Below are positions 48,322 through 58,893 of a stretch of 64,000 nucleotides of DNA, one piece after another (the stretch's first letter is position 1; every line of letters begins with the position of its first letter). The position numbers and the translations under genes are program-made. A model generated the notes under the pieces. The model had not been told where the DNA came from, made no database searches, and saw only the letters and a program-made list of their open reading frames with translations. Origin of the DNA: Salvelinus alpinus (lineage: Eukaryota; Chordata; Actinopteri; Salmoniformes; Salmonidae); NCBI RefSeq assembly GCF_045679555.1, contig NC_092100.1:33357106-33421105 (forward strand), given 5' to 3'.

Positions 48322-48724
48322 TGTCAAGGCTGTGGGTAACTGGTGAAAGGAGTCAGGCGCAGGAGAGCTGAGATGCGTGGACAAGGTATTTAATTCAAGA
48401 AAACACCAGTATAAACACAATACTATGGTGCTGGAAGAATACCGGTACCAAGAAATAAACGGGCGTAATAACAAAACCTGCCAACAATATACCAGCCGTC
48501 AGATACAGCCTTACAATAAAACAAACACGCACACAAACATGGGGGAAACCAGAGGGTTAAATAATGAACATGTAATGAGGGAATTGAAACCAGGTGTGTA
48601 AAAAACAAAGACAAAACAAATGGAAAATGAAAAGTGGATCGATGATGGCTAGAAGGCCGGTGACGTCGACCGCCGAACGCCGCTCGAACAAGGAGAGGGA
48701 CCGACTCCGGCGGAAGTCGTGACA
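48322..48724 (-). mobile_element. Solo LTR with 5-bp TSD
   Basis: TGTCAAGG...TCGTGACA, 403 bp, flanked by a perfect TCATA (48317-48321 and 48725-48729). On minus it begins TGTCACGACTTCCGCC. Unlike the element at 37 kb no internal region remains. Confidence 0.82.
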
Positions 48725-49029
48725 TCATAAGCCATTTGTTACTCAGTATTGCATCATTAAAATCACTGGGAAGTGGCAAGGGAGAACAAGGATATGACAT
48801 GGAGAGTGTATGATATTATATCTCCACCTTCCAGAAAAGTCACTTTGAATATGTAAAGATAAGATCATATTTGTATTCTGCGTATAACTCATCAAGATTG
48901 TCCTCTATTTGAAAGAATACATCTCATGTTGTGGTTGGAAATGATAAAATGATAGCTGATCAAATGATGGTGGTTCAACTGGTAGTTAAATCCAGAAATG
49001 TAGCAAATTGTCATGACTAACATTGTCAT

Positions 49030-49316
49030 GTAACATTGTCATACCCCAATGGTGGAACAAACTCCCTCACGACGCCAGGTCAGCGGAGTCAATCACCACC
49101 TTCCGGAGACACCTGAAACCCCACCTCTTTAAGGAATACCTAGGATATGATAAAGTAATCCTTCTAACCCCCCCCTCCCCCTTAAAAGAGTTAGATGCAC
49201 TATTGTAAAGTGGTTGTTCCACTGGATATCATAAGGTGAATGCACCAATTTGTAAGTCGCTCTGGATAAGAGCGTCTGCTAAATGACTTAAATGTAATGT
49301 AAATGTAAATGTCATT
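49030..49316 (+). mobile_element. L2 LINE 3' end
   Basis: WNKLPHDARSAESITTFRRH and LKPHLFKEYL is the usual C-terminus of fish L2 proteins. It is followed by AAGTCGCTCTGGATAAGAGC, GTCTGCTAAATGAC and a TAAATG-type tail. The copy is strongly 5'-truncated. Confidence 0.85.
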
Positions 49317-50220
49317 ACCACCACAAAATATTTCGGTTAGGACGATTTCCAGGTTATTACCATCAGAATGTAGAGACTTTTTGTATGACTTTTGTAAAAA
49401 TGGGTATACCCCTGCTCAATACTCAAATTATATTTTACAGTCTTTATAGCAATCAATGATATTGTAAATATCCCTTTCCACCTTGTCATTACTGCCACAC
49501 AGTCATTACCACCACAGTGAACACATATTCCTTAAGAAAAAATATATTTACAACTTAAAGACATGCTCCGGTACTTTGGCGACTAAGAAAACTTTTTTAA
49601 ACCTCTCGCTTTGGGATGGATGTGTCAATAATCTATGGCCTGAATTACTGTTTTTCCTCAATTAGCAACGGAATCCCTAGTTTGAAAGCGACCAGGCACG
49701 TGCACAGATAAGAGGTCTGTGCCCTTTTGGGTATACAGTTTTTGTCACTGTTATTCTGAATATTATATTACCAAGTTATTATTAAGGAGCATTGAAGCTA
49801 AACCACAATCAGTAAAAATATAATCGAGCTAACTATCAGATTTACATCAATCATGAACGATCAGCTGATAGCCTACCCTGTTTTCCTGATGTCAATCATG
49901 TATTTAGGAGGCAACTAGCTTGCTTACAATTTGTGATTTCTGTGTTGTTTCAGGAATAAATAGGCCTATGAAAATGAGCACCTGCTCTCTAACATGAACA
50001 CCTGCCCTCTATCCTTGCACGGCCCTAAAAGCGACTGTTTTCTTGAAGCTGTGCTGTGCCATTTTCCCTACATTTCATCCCATTTGGGCCAGCCCCCTAG
50101 CAATTTGAGTTTTAGCCAATGAGCTTCAGCCTCTCGCATTTGAGTGACAGCTAGCAAGAGGCCTGCCCAGCATTATCCAATGATGTTGAACTGAGCCGTC
50201 CCAACGGCTCAGTGGACACA

Positions 50221-50222
<2 letters not shown>
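49317..50222. other. Intergenic, nothing recognised
   Basis: No gene or repeat boundary was recognised. A perfect 9-bp hairpin, CTGAGCCGT/ACGGCTCAG, lies at the right side near 50,193-50,214. Confidence 0.4.

Positions 50223-50302
<80 letters not shown>
50223..50302. repeat. (GA)n microsatellite
   Basis: About 40 uninterrupted AG dinucleotides. Confidence 0.95.
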
Positions 50303-50306
<4 letters not shown>

Positions 50307-50560
50307 CTTTTTGGCCCTAAACAGAGAGCACACAGTGGCAGAATACCTGACCGCTGTGACTGACCCAAACTTAAGGAAAACTTTGACTATGTACAGACTC
50401 AGTGAGCATAGCCTTGCTATTGAGAAAGGGCGCCGTAGGCAGACCTGGCTCTCGAGAGAAGACAGGCTATGTGCACACTGCCCACAAAATGAGATGGAAA
50501 CTGAGCTGCACATCCTAACCTTCCTAACACATATTTCCCTCAGATTAAACAGATCCACAA
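50303..50560 (+). pseudogene. LINE C-terminal fragment
   Basis: The frame encodes LRKTLTMYRLSEHSLAIEKG and DRLCAHCPQNEMETELHIL. This resembles the CxxC-H region near the C-terminus of fish LINE proteins, followed by a truncated end. Confidence 0.55.
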
Positions 50561-51338
50561 AGAATTTGAAAACAAACCCAATTTTGATTAACTCACATAC
50601 AGTGGGGCAAAAAAGTATTTAGTCAGCCACCAATTGTGCAAGTTCTCCCACTTAAAAAGATGAGAGAGGCCTGTAAATTTTCATCATAGGTACACTTCAA
50701 CTATGACAGACAAAATGAGAAAAAAAAATCCAGAAAATCACATTGTAGGATTTTTAATGAATTTATTTGCAAATTATGGTGTAAAATAAGTATATGGTGC
50801 CATATTCTTTCCATTTTTTAAGAATGGATTTAATGGTGCTCCGTGGGATGTTCAAAGTTTATGAGTTTTGGTGGGCGGCCCTCTCTTGGCAGGTTTGTTG
50901 TGGTGCCAATCTCCGCTGCAGAGCTCCACAGCGGAGATTGTAGTATCTGTCCATAGGACCACTTTAAGCCGTACACTTCACAGAGCTGGGCTTTACGGAA
51001 GAGTGGCCAGAAAAAAATAAGCAAACATGTTTGGTGTTCACCAAAAGGCATGTGGGAGACTCCCCAAACATATGGAAGAAGGTACTCTGGTCAGATGAGA
51101 CTAAAATTGAGCTTTTTGGCCATCAAGGAAAACGCTATGTCTGACGCAAACCCAACACCTCTCATTACCCCAAGAACACCATGTTTTACATTGGCAGGGA
51201 CTGGGAAACTGGTCAGAATTGAAGGAATGATGGATGGCGCTAAATACAGGGAAATTCTTGAGGGAAACCTGTTTGTCTTTCAGAGATTTGAGACTGGGAC
51301 GGAGGTTCACCTTCCAGCAGGACAATGACTTTAAGCAT

Positions 51339-51764
51339 CAGCTGTCAGAGCAGCTTACCAACCATTGCACCTGTACACAGCCCATATGTAAATAGCCCAC
51401 CCAACTACCTCATCCCCATATTGTTATTTATTTATTTGCGCCTTTGCACCCCAGTATCTCTACTCGCACATTCATCTTCTGCACATCTATCACTCCAGTG
51501 TTTAATTGCTAAATTGTAATTATTTTGCCACTATGGCTTATTTATTGCCTTACCTCCCTAATCTTACTACATTTGCACACACTGTATATAGATTTTTCTA
51601 TTGTGTTATTGACTGTATGTTTGTTTATCCCATGTGTAACTCTGTGTTGTTTGTGTCGCACTGCTTTTCTTTATCTTGGCCAGGTCGTAGTTGTAAATGA
51701 GAACTTGTTCTCAACTGGCCTACCTGGTTAAATAAAGGTGAAATAAAATGAAATAAAAATATAT
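51339..51764 (+). mobile_element. L2-like LINE 3' UTR nested in the Tc1 copy
   Basis: It is flanked by AATGACTTTAAGCAT and AATGACCCTAAGCAT, a 15-bp TSD of Tc1 sequence. It ends CTGGTTAAATAAAGGTGAAA plus an A-rich tail. Same family as the LINE at 21.7-25.3 kb. Confidence 0.85.
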
Positions 51765-51989
51765 AATGACCCTAAGCATACTGCTAAAGCAACACTCGAG
51801 TTGTTGAAGGGGAAACATTTAAATGTCTTGGAATGGCCTAGTCAAAGCCCAGACCTCAATCCAATTGAGAATCTGTGGTATGACTTAAAGATTGCTGTAC
51901 ACCAGCGGAACCCATCCAACTTGAAAGAGCTGGATCAGTTTTGCCTTGAAGAATAGGCAGAAATCCCAGTGGCTAGATGTGCCAAGCTT

Positions 51990-52374
51990 CTGCCTGCGGT
52001 TATGGAACCCCTACCTGTCCCAGACCTGCTGTTTTCAACTCTTAATTATCGGCTATGAAAAGCCAACTGACATTTATTCCTGATTATTATTTGACCATGC
52101 TTGTCATTTATGAACATTTTGAACATCTTGGCCATGTTCTGTTATAATCTCCACCCGGCACAGCCAGAAGAGGACTGGCCACCCCTCATAGCCTGGTTCC
52201 TCTCTAGGTTTCTTCCTAGGTTTTGGCCTTTCTAGGGAGTTTTTCCTAGCCACCGTGCTTCTACACCTGCATTGCTTGCTGTTTGGGGTTTTAGGCTGGG
52301 TTTCTGTACAGCACTTCGAGATATTAGCTGATGTACGAAGGGCTATATAAAATAAACTTGATTGATTGATTGAT
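51990..52374 (+). mobile_element. Second LINE 3' end nested in the Tc1 copy
   Basis: It contains GAGTTTTTCCTAGCCACCGT and AGATATTAGCTGATGTACGA, ending with a (TTGA)n tail. This is a common fish LINE 3' end. Tc1 text stops at GTGCCAAGCTT and resumes as GACATACATACCCCAAGAGA. Confidence 0.8.
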
Positions 52375-53097
52375 ATAAAGACATACATACCCCAAGAGAC
52401 TTGCAACTGTAATTGCTGCAAAAGGTGGCTCTACAAAGTATTGACTTTGGGGGGGGGTGAATAGTTATGCAAGCTCAAGTTTTCAGTTTGTTTGTCTTAT
52501 TTCTTGTTTGTTTCACAATAAAAAATATTTGAATCTTCAAAGTGGTAGGCATGTTGTGTAAATCAAATGATACAAACCCCCCCCAAAATCTATTTTAATT
52601 CCAGGTTGTAAGGCAACAAAATAGGAAAAATGCCAAGGGGGGTGAATACTTTCGCAAGCCTATTTAACATTTTAAGAAGTCTACGATTCCATTGATTGAA
52701 AGAAAAAATAACACATCAGAAGACAAATAAGGCTAACACAAACATAAGCAAGCATGATGAGCAGATGAAGAACCAGAGGATATTAGTTAGCTAATTACAT
52801 TGAACATTTCCAATTCTAATTGAAATTTCCCAAGCAAAAATAAAGATAGCCACCTAGCTACTGTTTATGGACAGGCGTCAGCATCCAACGTTAGCTAGGC
52901 TAGTTCTAAGCTACTTCAGATTCAGTATATCTATATAGTTTACTAAACATACCATTCGAAATGTGAAATTAATATAAAATACAGAAAGGTTCTAGCCACA
53001 TATTTATCAATTTAAATAGCTATCTGTAGTTGAATGCGTCACCGCTGGCTAGGTTATAAGCCCAATATCTCCCATTCAGTATAAGCCCTGGTAGCTC

Positions 53098-53169
53098 GCC
53101 GTGATCGTATAGTGGTTAGTACTCTGCGTTGTGGCCGCAGCAACCCCGGTTCGAATCCGGGTCACGGCA
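53098..53169 (+). tRNA. tRNA-His (anticodon GTG)
   Basis: 72 nt with the acceptor stem GCCGTGA/TCACGGC and discriminator A. The anticodon loop is TTGTGGC (GTG at the centre), flanked by a TGCG/CGCA stem. The T arm is CCCGG-TTCGAAT-CCGGG. The A box (TATAGTGGTTAGTA) and B box (GGTTCGAATCC) are intact. A T5 run about 35 nt downstream can end Pol III transcription. It decodes CAC/CAU in the cytosol. It lies alone between the paracaspase gene and frmd5. All stems are fully paired, which argues for a working gene rather than a tRNA-derived SINE. Confidence 0.96.
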
Positions 53170-54483
53170 TTGCAAACACAATGTCACGGCATAAGGGCAT
53201 AATTTTTCCTTATGCTTATTATTTGACATATATTATCCTGTTCAGTCATTGCGTTGTCGAACCAATATTCCGAACACAGCGAAGCTACCAAATCGTCTGG
53301 AGTGTTATTCATATAAGAATTGTGTTATATGTCCACCAGGGGGTGAAAGCGTCTCGTCGATATATTGTGTTGCTGTGCTGTTGTTGTCCTGAGACTGTGT
53401 GAAAAGCCATCTTTTTAAAATGTATGTCATTCAAGTAATATTGAAGCTATCATATTCGGAATGGTAGGCTACATAAAAACCTGTCTTCATACCTGCCCGC
53501 AAATTGTAAACGATTTAGTCCGGCTAACCTATTGGGCCTAATTATGAGAAGAGCCCCCTGCAGCCCCATTTATTGTCTTGTTTTTTTTTACTATTGTCAA
53601 CCCCCACAATTTGTTTAATTGTTTTATATAGTTTCATGCACATACCGTCGCCTATATGAAGGTTTCATTACTGCTCTGACTATAGGTTAACTCGTCACTG
53701 CAATTAGGAAAGAAAATCTTGCCATTGTGAATATGCAATACACTATTATTGTTGCCGACCACCATTGTCTATCAAGTCTACTCAACTGCTTTATTGTGAT
53801 GGCCTATTGATCTATGCCTGTGGCATATGCCTACTGGCCATTGAATAGCATGATGCTCTCTTAACGACTTTTTCCTCATGCATTTAAAACAAAAGTTTTT
53901 AACATTTTGTGAGATAGGGATTGAAACTTCAGCCAATTCCTCATCCGTTTGCTCTTCACGCATGAAAGAGGCCTTGCCTGTCGTAAACATTTATAAACAT
54001 GGGTTTCATAGAAGACTGAAATTCCCACATTTTTACCGTCTAGTGCCAATTGGTGGTTTAAGAAAATTAAAGGATGAAAAAAAATATTCCGTTTATACTA
54101 AGGGCTATATTGCCCATTTTGTAGAAATCTCTCCCCGTTGGTTCTCATTGACGTCAGTCTACTCTAAGGGATCCGCCCTGTAGCTCAAGTTGCAAGCAGT
54201 GAGTGGTGAATGGTCACCCATCTTTCGATTACGGGTACACAAGGGTGAATTGCTCCTGGATCTGGATGCGGGCATCCTTTCAATGATTCCGCACTGTGGC
54301 TCGTGTCTGTGTTGTGTTCACTTCATGGGATAGACAATGCTGTGTCTTGGCATTACAATCTTCAGCTGCTGCTCGTCTGGTTGATCGGAAAATGTAGTCA
54401 TTCAATGTGACATTAGCCTACTTCTATGCTGTGTTCAGATTATTGCTCTGGTCCTAGACGCAGACCAGCAATTCTGTGAAAAG
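53170..54483. promoter_or_regulatory. frmd5 upstream region and 5' UTR
   Basis: No repeats were recognised. It should contain the promoter and 5' UTR of the frmd5-like gene. I see no clear TATA box. Confidence 0.35.
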
Positions 54484-54585
54484 ATGTTGAGCCGAATAAT
54501 GAGTGGCAGTATCCGGAATCTAGATAGAGAATACGACTGCACCGTCAGACTCCTGGATGATACGGAATATACCTGCACAATTCAG
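54484..54585 (+). CDS. frmd5: FRMD5-like first coding exon
   Basis: ATG at 54484 encodes 34 residues: [20 protein letters not shown] then [14 protein letters not shown]. The donor is ATTCAG|GTCAGT. This matches the N-terminus of human FRMD5 (MLSRLMSGSSRSLEREY; VRLLDDSEYTCTIQ), the first strands of the FERM F1 lobe, better than FRMD3. FRMD5 is a membrane-associated FERM protein that binds p120-catenin at cell contacts. The next exon is outside the window, so intron 1 exceeds 9.4 kb; the human gene also has a very long first intron. The open frame beyond 54585 is intron. Confidence 0.88.
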
Positions 54586-55904
54586 GTCAGTCACTTACTA
54601 TTTTCAGACAATAATTGTTTATATGCCATCAGCAGAGAATATCAAGTGGTGAAATTGTCTCTCGTTGGAAGAAAAGCGTGCAAGTGCCTGCATCCCGCAG
54701 GTCCCGCGATAGTCACCGTCTGAATCTATTGTTGTGTGAATCATTTGTTCATTTTATTACCATATGCCATTTGACTTGATGCAAATATCGATAGTTTCGT
54801 CGTCCGACGAATAGACTGGATGCTCTCAGGACCTTATCGATGTTTTTGTGACTGATCAAAACATGGCAAAAAATGAAATGGTTTATCACAGACAAATAGC
54901 CTACTGGTATTGTTATTATTCACCATGAGCGCTGGAAGTTTGAAAAGTGATCAACAACCTCTCGAACACTTGATTTTATAGGCTTTGAGCAGCATTGTAT
55001 TTCCAATGTCTATATTCATCGTTTTTATTGAGTAATTAATCTGACAGTGAGAGTTACAATGAAGCTGTAACTGTGTCACAATCTAGATTTAACAGAGTTA
55101 CAATCTAGCTGTAACAATTCAAATGAATGCAGAGGAGATAATCCCATCACTATCAAGTTATATATGAATTTGTCAACAAAATCAATACTTACAATAGAGG
55201 TCTATGTTATTGTGAGACCTTTATTTTGCGTTTATAAGGTGGGACTCTTAAAGTGGGACTCTGAAATGTTATTCTGGCTCTTGGGAGAAGAGCAAAGGTT
55301 CATGGGTAATGCTTGAGTTTGAAGTGAAAGAAGAAGCCACACTCTTGGCTCACTTCATTATTTTGTCCTGTATAAATTGTGTACCACTCAGTCTCATAAT
55401 AAACATTGAGTCTAACACTGAAGTCGCAGTGTCCCTGGTTTACATTCTTATCATCAGCCTTACATCAGGGGTACCCCTCCAACATTTAAAAAAAAATATA
55501 TATATTTAAAATTGAAGCTCATTTACTGAATTTTACACAATTTAAAAGCTCTAAAATGCTATTTAGAGTACAGCAAAAACAAGCAACATTACTCTAGCCA
55601 TTATTACCTTTTGCTGTAGCTTAATTTACCTCAGGGCAATTCCACGATATGCCAAACAAAAACCATTGATTTGAAAGGATAAAAAAACATAAAACTCTAT
55701 GCACAAGGACTACTTTTAACAATTTGTAGTGAACATTAAAAAAAAAAAAAACACATTCACTGGGAGAACTGTGAAGATGCCAATTCTGCTAACAGAATTA
55801 TTTTGTTAAAACTCCCTCCGTTTTTTATGTGACCATGTTTTCCAAAAAAATATCTTCTCCGAATTAAGATTCAAAGATGTCTGCAGAAAGAATGGGGTGT
55901 CATA
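54586..55904. other. frmd5 intron 1, first segment
   Basis: Intron sequence without recognisable repeats or exons. Confidence 0.45.
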
Positions 55905-57436
55905 CAGTTGAATTCGGAAGTTTACATACACTTAGGTTGGAGTCATTAAAACTCGTTTTTCAACCACTCCACAAATTTCTTGTTAACAAACTATAGTTTT
56001 GGCAAGTCGGTTAGGACATCTACTTTGTGCATGACACAAGTCATTTTTCCAACAATTGTTTACAGACAGATTATTTCACTTATAATTCACTGTATCACAA
56101 TTCCAGTGGGTCAGAAGTTTACATACACTAAGTTGACTGTGCCTTTAAACAGCTTGGAAAATTCCAGAAAATGATGTCATGGCTTTAGAAGCTTCTGATA
56201 GGCTAATTGACATAATTTGAGTCAATTGGAGGTGTACCTGAGGATGTATTTCAAGGCTTACCTTCAAACTCAGTGCCTCTTTACTAGACATCATGGGAAA
56301 ATCAAAAGAAATCAGCCAAGACCTCCGAAAAAAAGACCAAGCAGCCATCATACCGCTCAGGAAGGAGACGCGTTCTGTCTCCTAGAGATAAACGTACTTT
56401 GGTGCGAAAAAGTGCAAATCAATCCCAGAACAACAGCAAAGGACCTTGTGAAGATGCTGGAGGAAACAGATACAAAAGTATCATATCCACAATAAAACGA
56501 GTCCTATATCGACATAACCTGAAAGGCCGCTCAGCAAGGAAGAAGCCACTGCTCCAAAGCCGCAATAAAAAAGCCAGACTACGGTTTGCAACTGCACATG
56601 GGGACAAAGATCGTACTTTTTGGAGAAATGTCCTCTGGTCTGATGAAACAAAAATAGAACTGTTTGGCCATAATGACCATCGTTATGTTTGGAGGAAAAA
56701 GGGGGATGCTTGCAAGCCGAAGAACACCATCCTAACCGTGAAGCACAGGGGTGGCAGCATCATGTTGTGGGGGTGCTTTGCTGCAGGAGGGACTGATGCA
56801 CTTCACAAAATAGATGGCATCATGAGGCAGGAAAATTATGTGGATATATTGAAGCAACATCTCAAGACATCAGTCAGGAAGTTAAAGCTTGGTTGCAAAT
56901 GGGTCTTCCAAATGGACAATGACCCCAAGCATACTTCCAAAGTTGTGGCAAAATGGCTTAAGGACAATAAAGTCAAGGTATTGGAGTGGCCATCACAAAG
57001 CCCTGACCTCAATCCTATAGAAAAATTGTGGGCAGAACTGAAAAAGCACGTGTGAGCAAGGAGGCCTACAAACCTGACTCAGTTACACCAGCTCTGTCAG
57101 GAGGAATGGGCCAAAATTAACCCAACTTATTGTGGGAAGCTTGTGGAAGGCTACCCGGAACGTTTGACCCAAGTTAAACAATTTAAAGACAATGGTACTA
57201 AATATTAATTGAGTGTATGTAAACTTAAGACCCAGTGGAAATGTGATGAAAGAAATAAAAGCTGAAATAAATAATTCTCTCTACTATTATTCTGACATTT
57301 CACATTCTTAAAATAAAGTGGTGATCCCAACTGACCTAAGACAGGGAAATTTTACTTGGATTAAATGTCAGGAATTGTGAAAAACTGAGTTTAAATGTAT
57401 TTGGCTAAGGTGTATGTAAACTTCCGACTTCAACTG
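55905..57436 (+). mobile_element. Sleeping Beauty-type Tc1 copy 2, inactive
   Basis: TA flanks (55903-55904, 57437-57438). Ends CAGTTGAATTCGGAAGTTTA and the complement of CAGTTGAAGTCGGAAGTTTA. The transposase starts [13 protein letters not shown] at 56291, then a deletion removes most of the first helix-turn-helix. A frameshift lies near 56,410, and an open stretch to 57055 covers [51 protein letters not shown] and [17 protein letters not shown] stop at 57053 is followed by the in-frame end (GYPERLTQVKQF, NGTKY). All three catalytic acids are present; the DNA-binding part is broken. Confidence 0.93.
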
Positions 57437-57825
57437 TATATGACATAGTCTCGTCAAGAACCAGCCTTTTAAATGTATGGCAACGCAAGACTAGCTATAT
57501 GACATGAGACCTTGACTTTGAAAACATTTCTTTTGGTTTTTGAACTACATTAAGTGAAGTGGATTCACACCCAGTAACAGAATTGCGTTTACGGAATTTT
57601 ACGGAATTGCGTTTACGGAATCATGACTCCCTGATCTGTACTACACAGAAATGCATATTTATGGATACGAGTGTCATTCACTTCATGGTGATGTGTCCTA
57701 AATAGGTACACAACAGTATAAATATGCAATGTCCTCCTTTGCATATCTCAGTATTATTCTACACACTGCCTATTATTTTAATGAGCTCCACACCCAAACA
57801 AGACCAAATTTGGTTGGTCCATCCT

Positions 57826-58240
57826 GGACCAAATCTGAACCAATCATAGATGTCTGTGTTTCACAAGTTTGGACATCAAAGTACAGCATAGTAGAGTACA
57901 GTGGAATACTTTACAGTACAGCACAGCACAACACAGAACAGTAGAGTATAGTTCAGTACGGTAGAGTACAGTAAAGTACAGTATAGTTCAGTACAGTACA
58001 TTATAGTGTACTCAATTCTAGTGTGCTCTACTGAACTGTACTCTATTCTACTCTATTGTACAATACTGTACTGAACTTTACTCTGCTTAACACTTTTTAC
58101 TTTACTGTACTCTACTTTACTCTACAGTGCTCTACTGTACTGTACTGTACTGAGCTCTCCACACTTGTGACAACCATAGACGTCTATGATTGGTTCAGAT
58201 TTCCGGACCAAATCTGAACCAATCATGGACCTCTATGTTT
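57826..58240. repeat. Hairpin-shaped satellite of TACAGT/ACTGTA words
   Basis: Arms GGACCAAATCTGAACCAATC (left) and TGATTGGTTCAGATTTCCGG (right, inverted) enclose about 280 bp. The left half is built of AGTACAG/GTAGAGTACAGT words and the right half of ACTGTACTCTAC words, so the halves are complementary. A further direct copy of the arm follows at 58204-58240. Confidence 0.75.
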
Positions 58241-58655
58241 GGGCCAAATCAAGGCCGGGACCGTACCAAAAACCAAAAACGACATCTGAGGACTACTTTT
58301 CAACATCCATGGACGTCCGGTGTCAGTCTGTACTCAATGGGTAAGGACGCTGGTTACTGTAAATGGAAAGAGGGGGCTCATGAGTCGGTGTCAGTAAGAG
58401 CAGGGAGAGGTGACATTAATTGGAGATATCAAATCAAATCAAATCAAATTTTATTAGTCACATACACATGGTTAGCAGATGTTAATGCGAGTGTAGCGAA
58501 ATGCTTGTGCTTCTAGTTCCGACAATGCAGTAATAACCAACAAGTAATCTAACCTAACAATTCCACAACTACTACCTTATACACACACACAAGTGTAAAG
58601 GGATAAAGAATATGTACATAAAGATATATGAATGAGTGGTGGTACAGAACGGCAT

Positions 58656-58893
58656 GGCAAGATGCAGTAGATGGTATAGAGTACGGTATATACATATGAG
58701 ATGAGTACTGTAGGGTATGTAAACATAAAGTGGCATAGTTTAAAGTGGCTAGTGGTACATGTATTACATAAAGATGGCAAGATGCAGTAGATGATATAGA
58801 GTACAGTATATACATATGAGATGGGTAATGTAGGGTATGTAAACATTATATTAAGTGGCATTGTTTAAAGTGGCTAGTGGTACATTTTTACAT
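58656..58893 (-). repeat. Tandem ~119-bp duplication in LINE 3' UTR
   Basis: Two units, each beginning GGCAAGATGCAGTAGATG and ending near GTGGCTAGTGGTACAT, sit head to tail. Confidence 0.85.

Larger units (their letters stand above)
50600..52663 (+). mobile_element. Tc1 copy with mixed ends, an inversion and two LINE insertions
   Basis: The left end (CAGTGGGGCAAAAAAGTATT) follows TA at 50598. The right end (GGGGTGAATACTTTCGCAAG) is of the other subfamily, the mirror of the copy at 31 kb. Bases about 50,795-50,913 are inverted relative to that copy (31,440-31,535). Later sections read [20 protein letters not shown]-like at 51,090, FQQDN near 51,315, then after a LINE insertion [12 protein letters not shown]-like and [15 protein letters not shown] near 51,850. 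Confidence 0.7.

Noticed and set aside
50212-50622. 136-residue Arg-Glu repeat protein
   Set aside because: The repeat part is the GA microsatellite; the rest is a LINE fragment.
54586-54723. Extension of the FRMD5-like frame to 79 residues
   Set aside because: Similarity to FRMD5 stops exactly at a GT donor after CTCACCATTCAG-type coding end (ATTCAG|GTCAGT).
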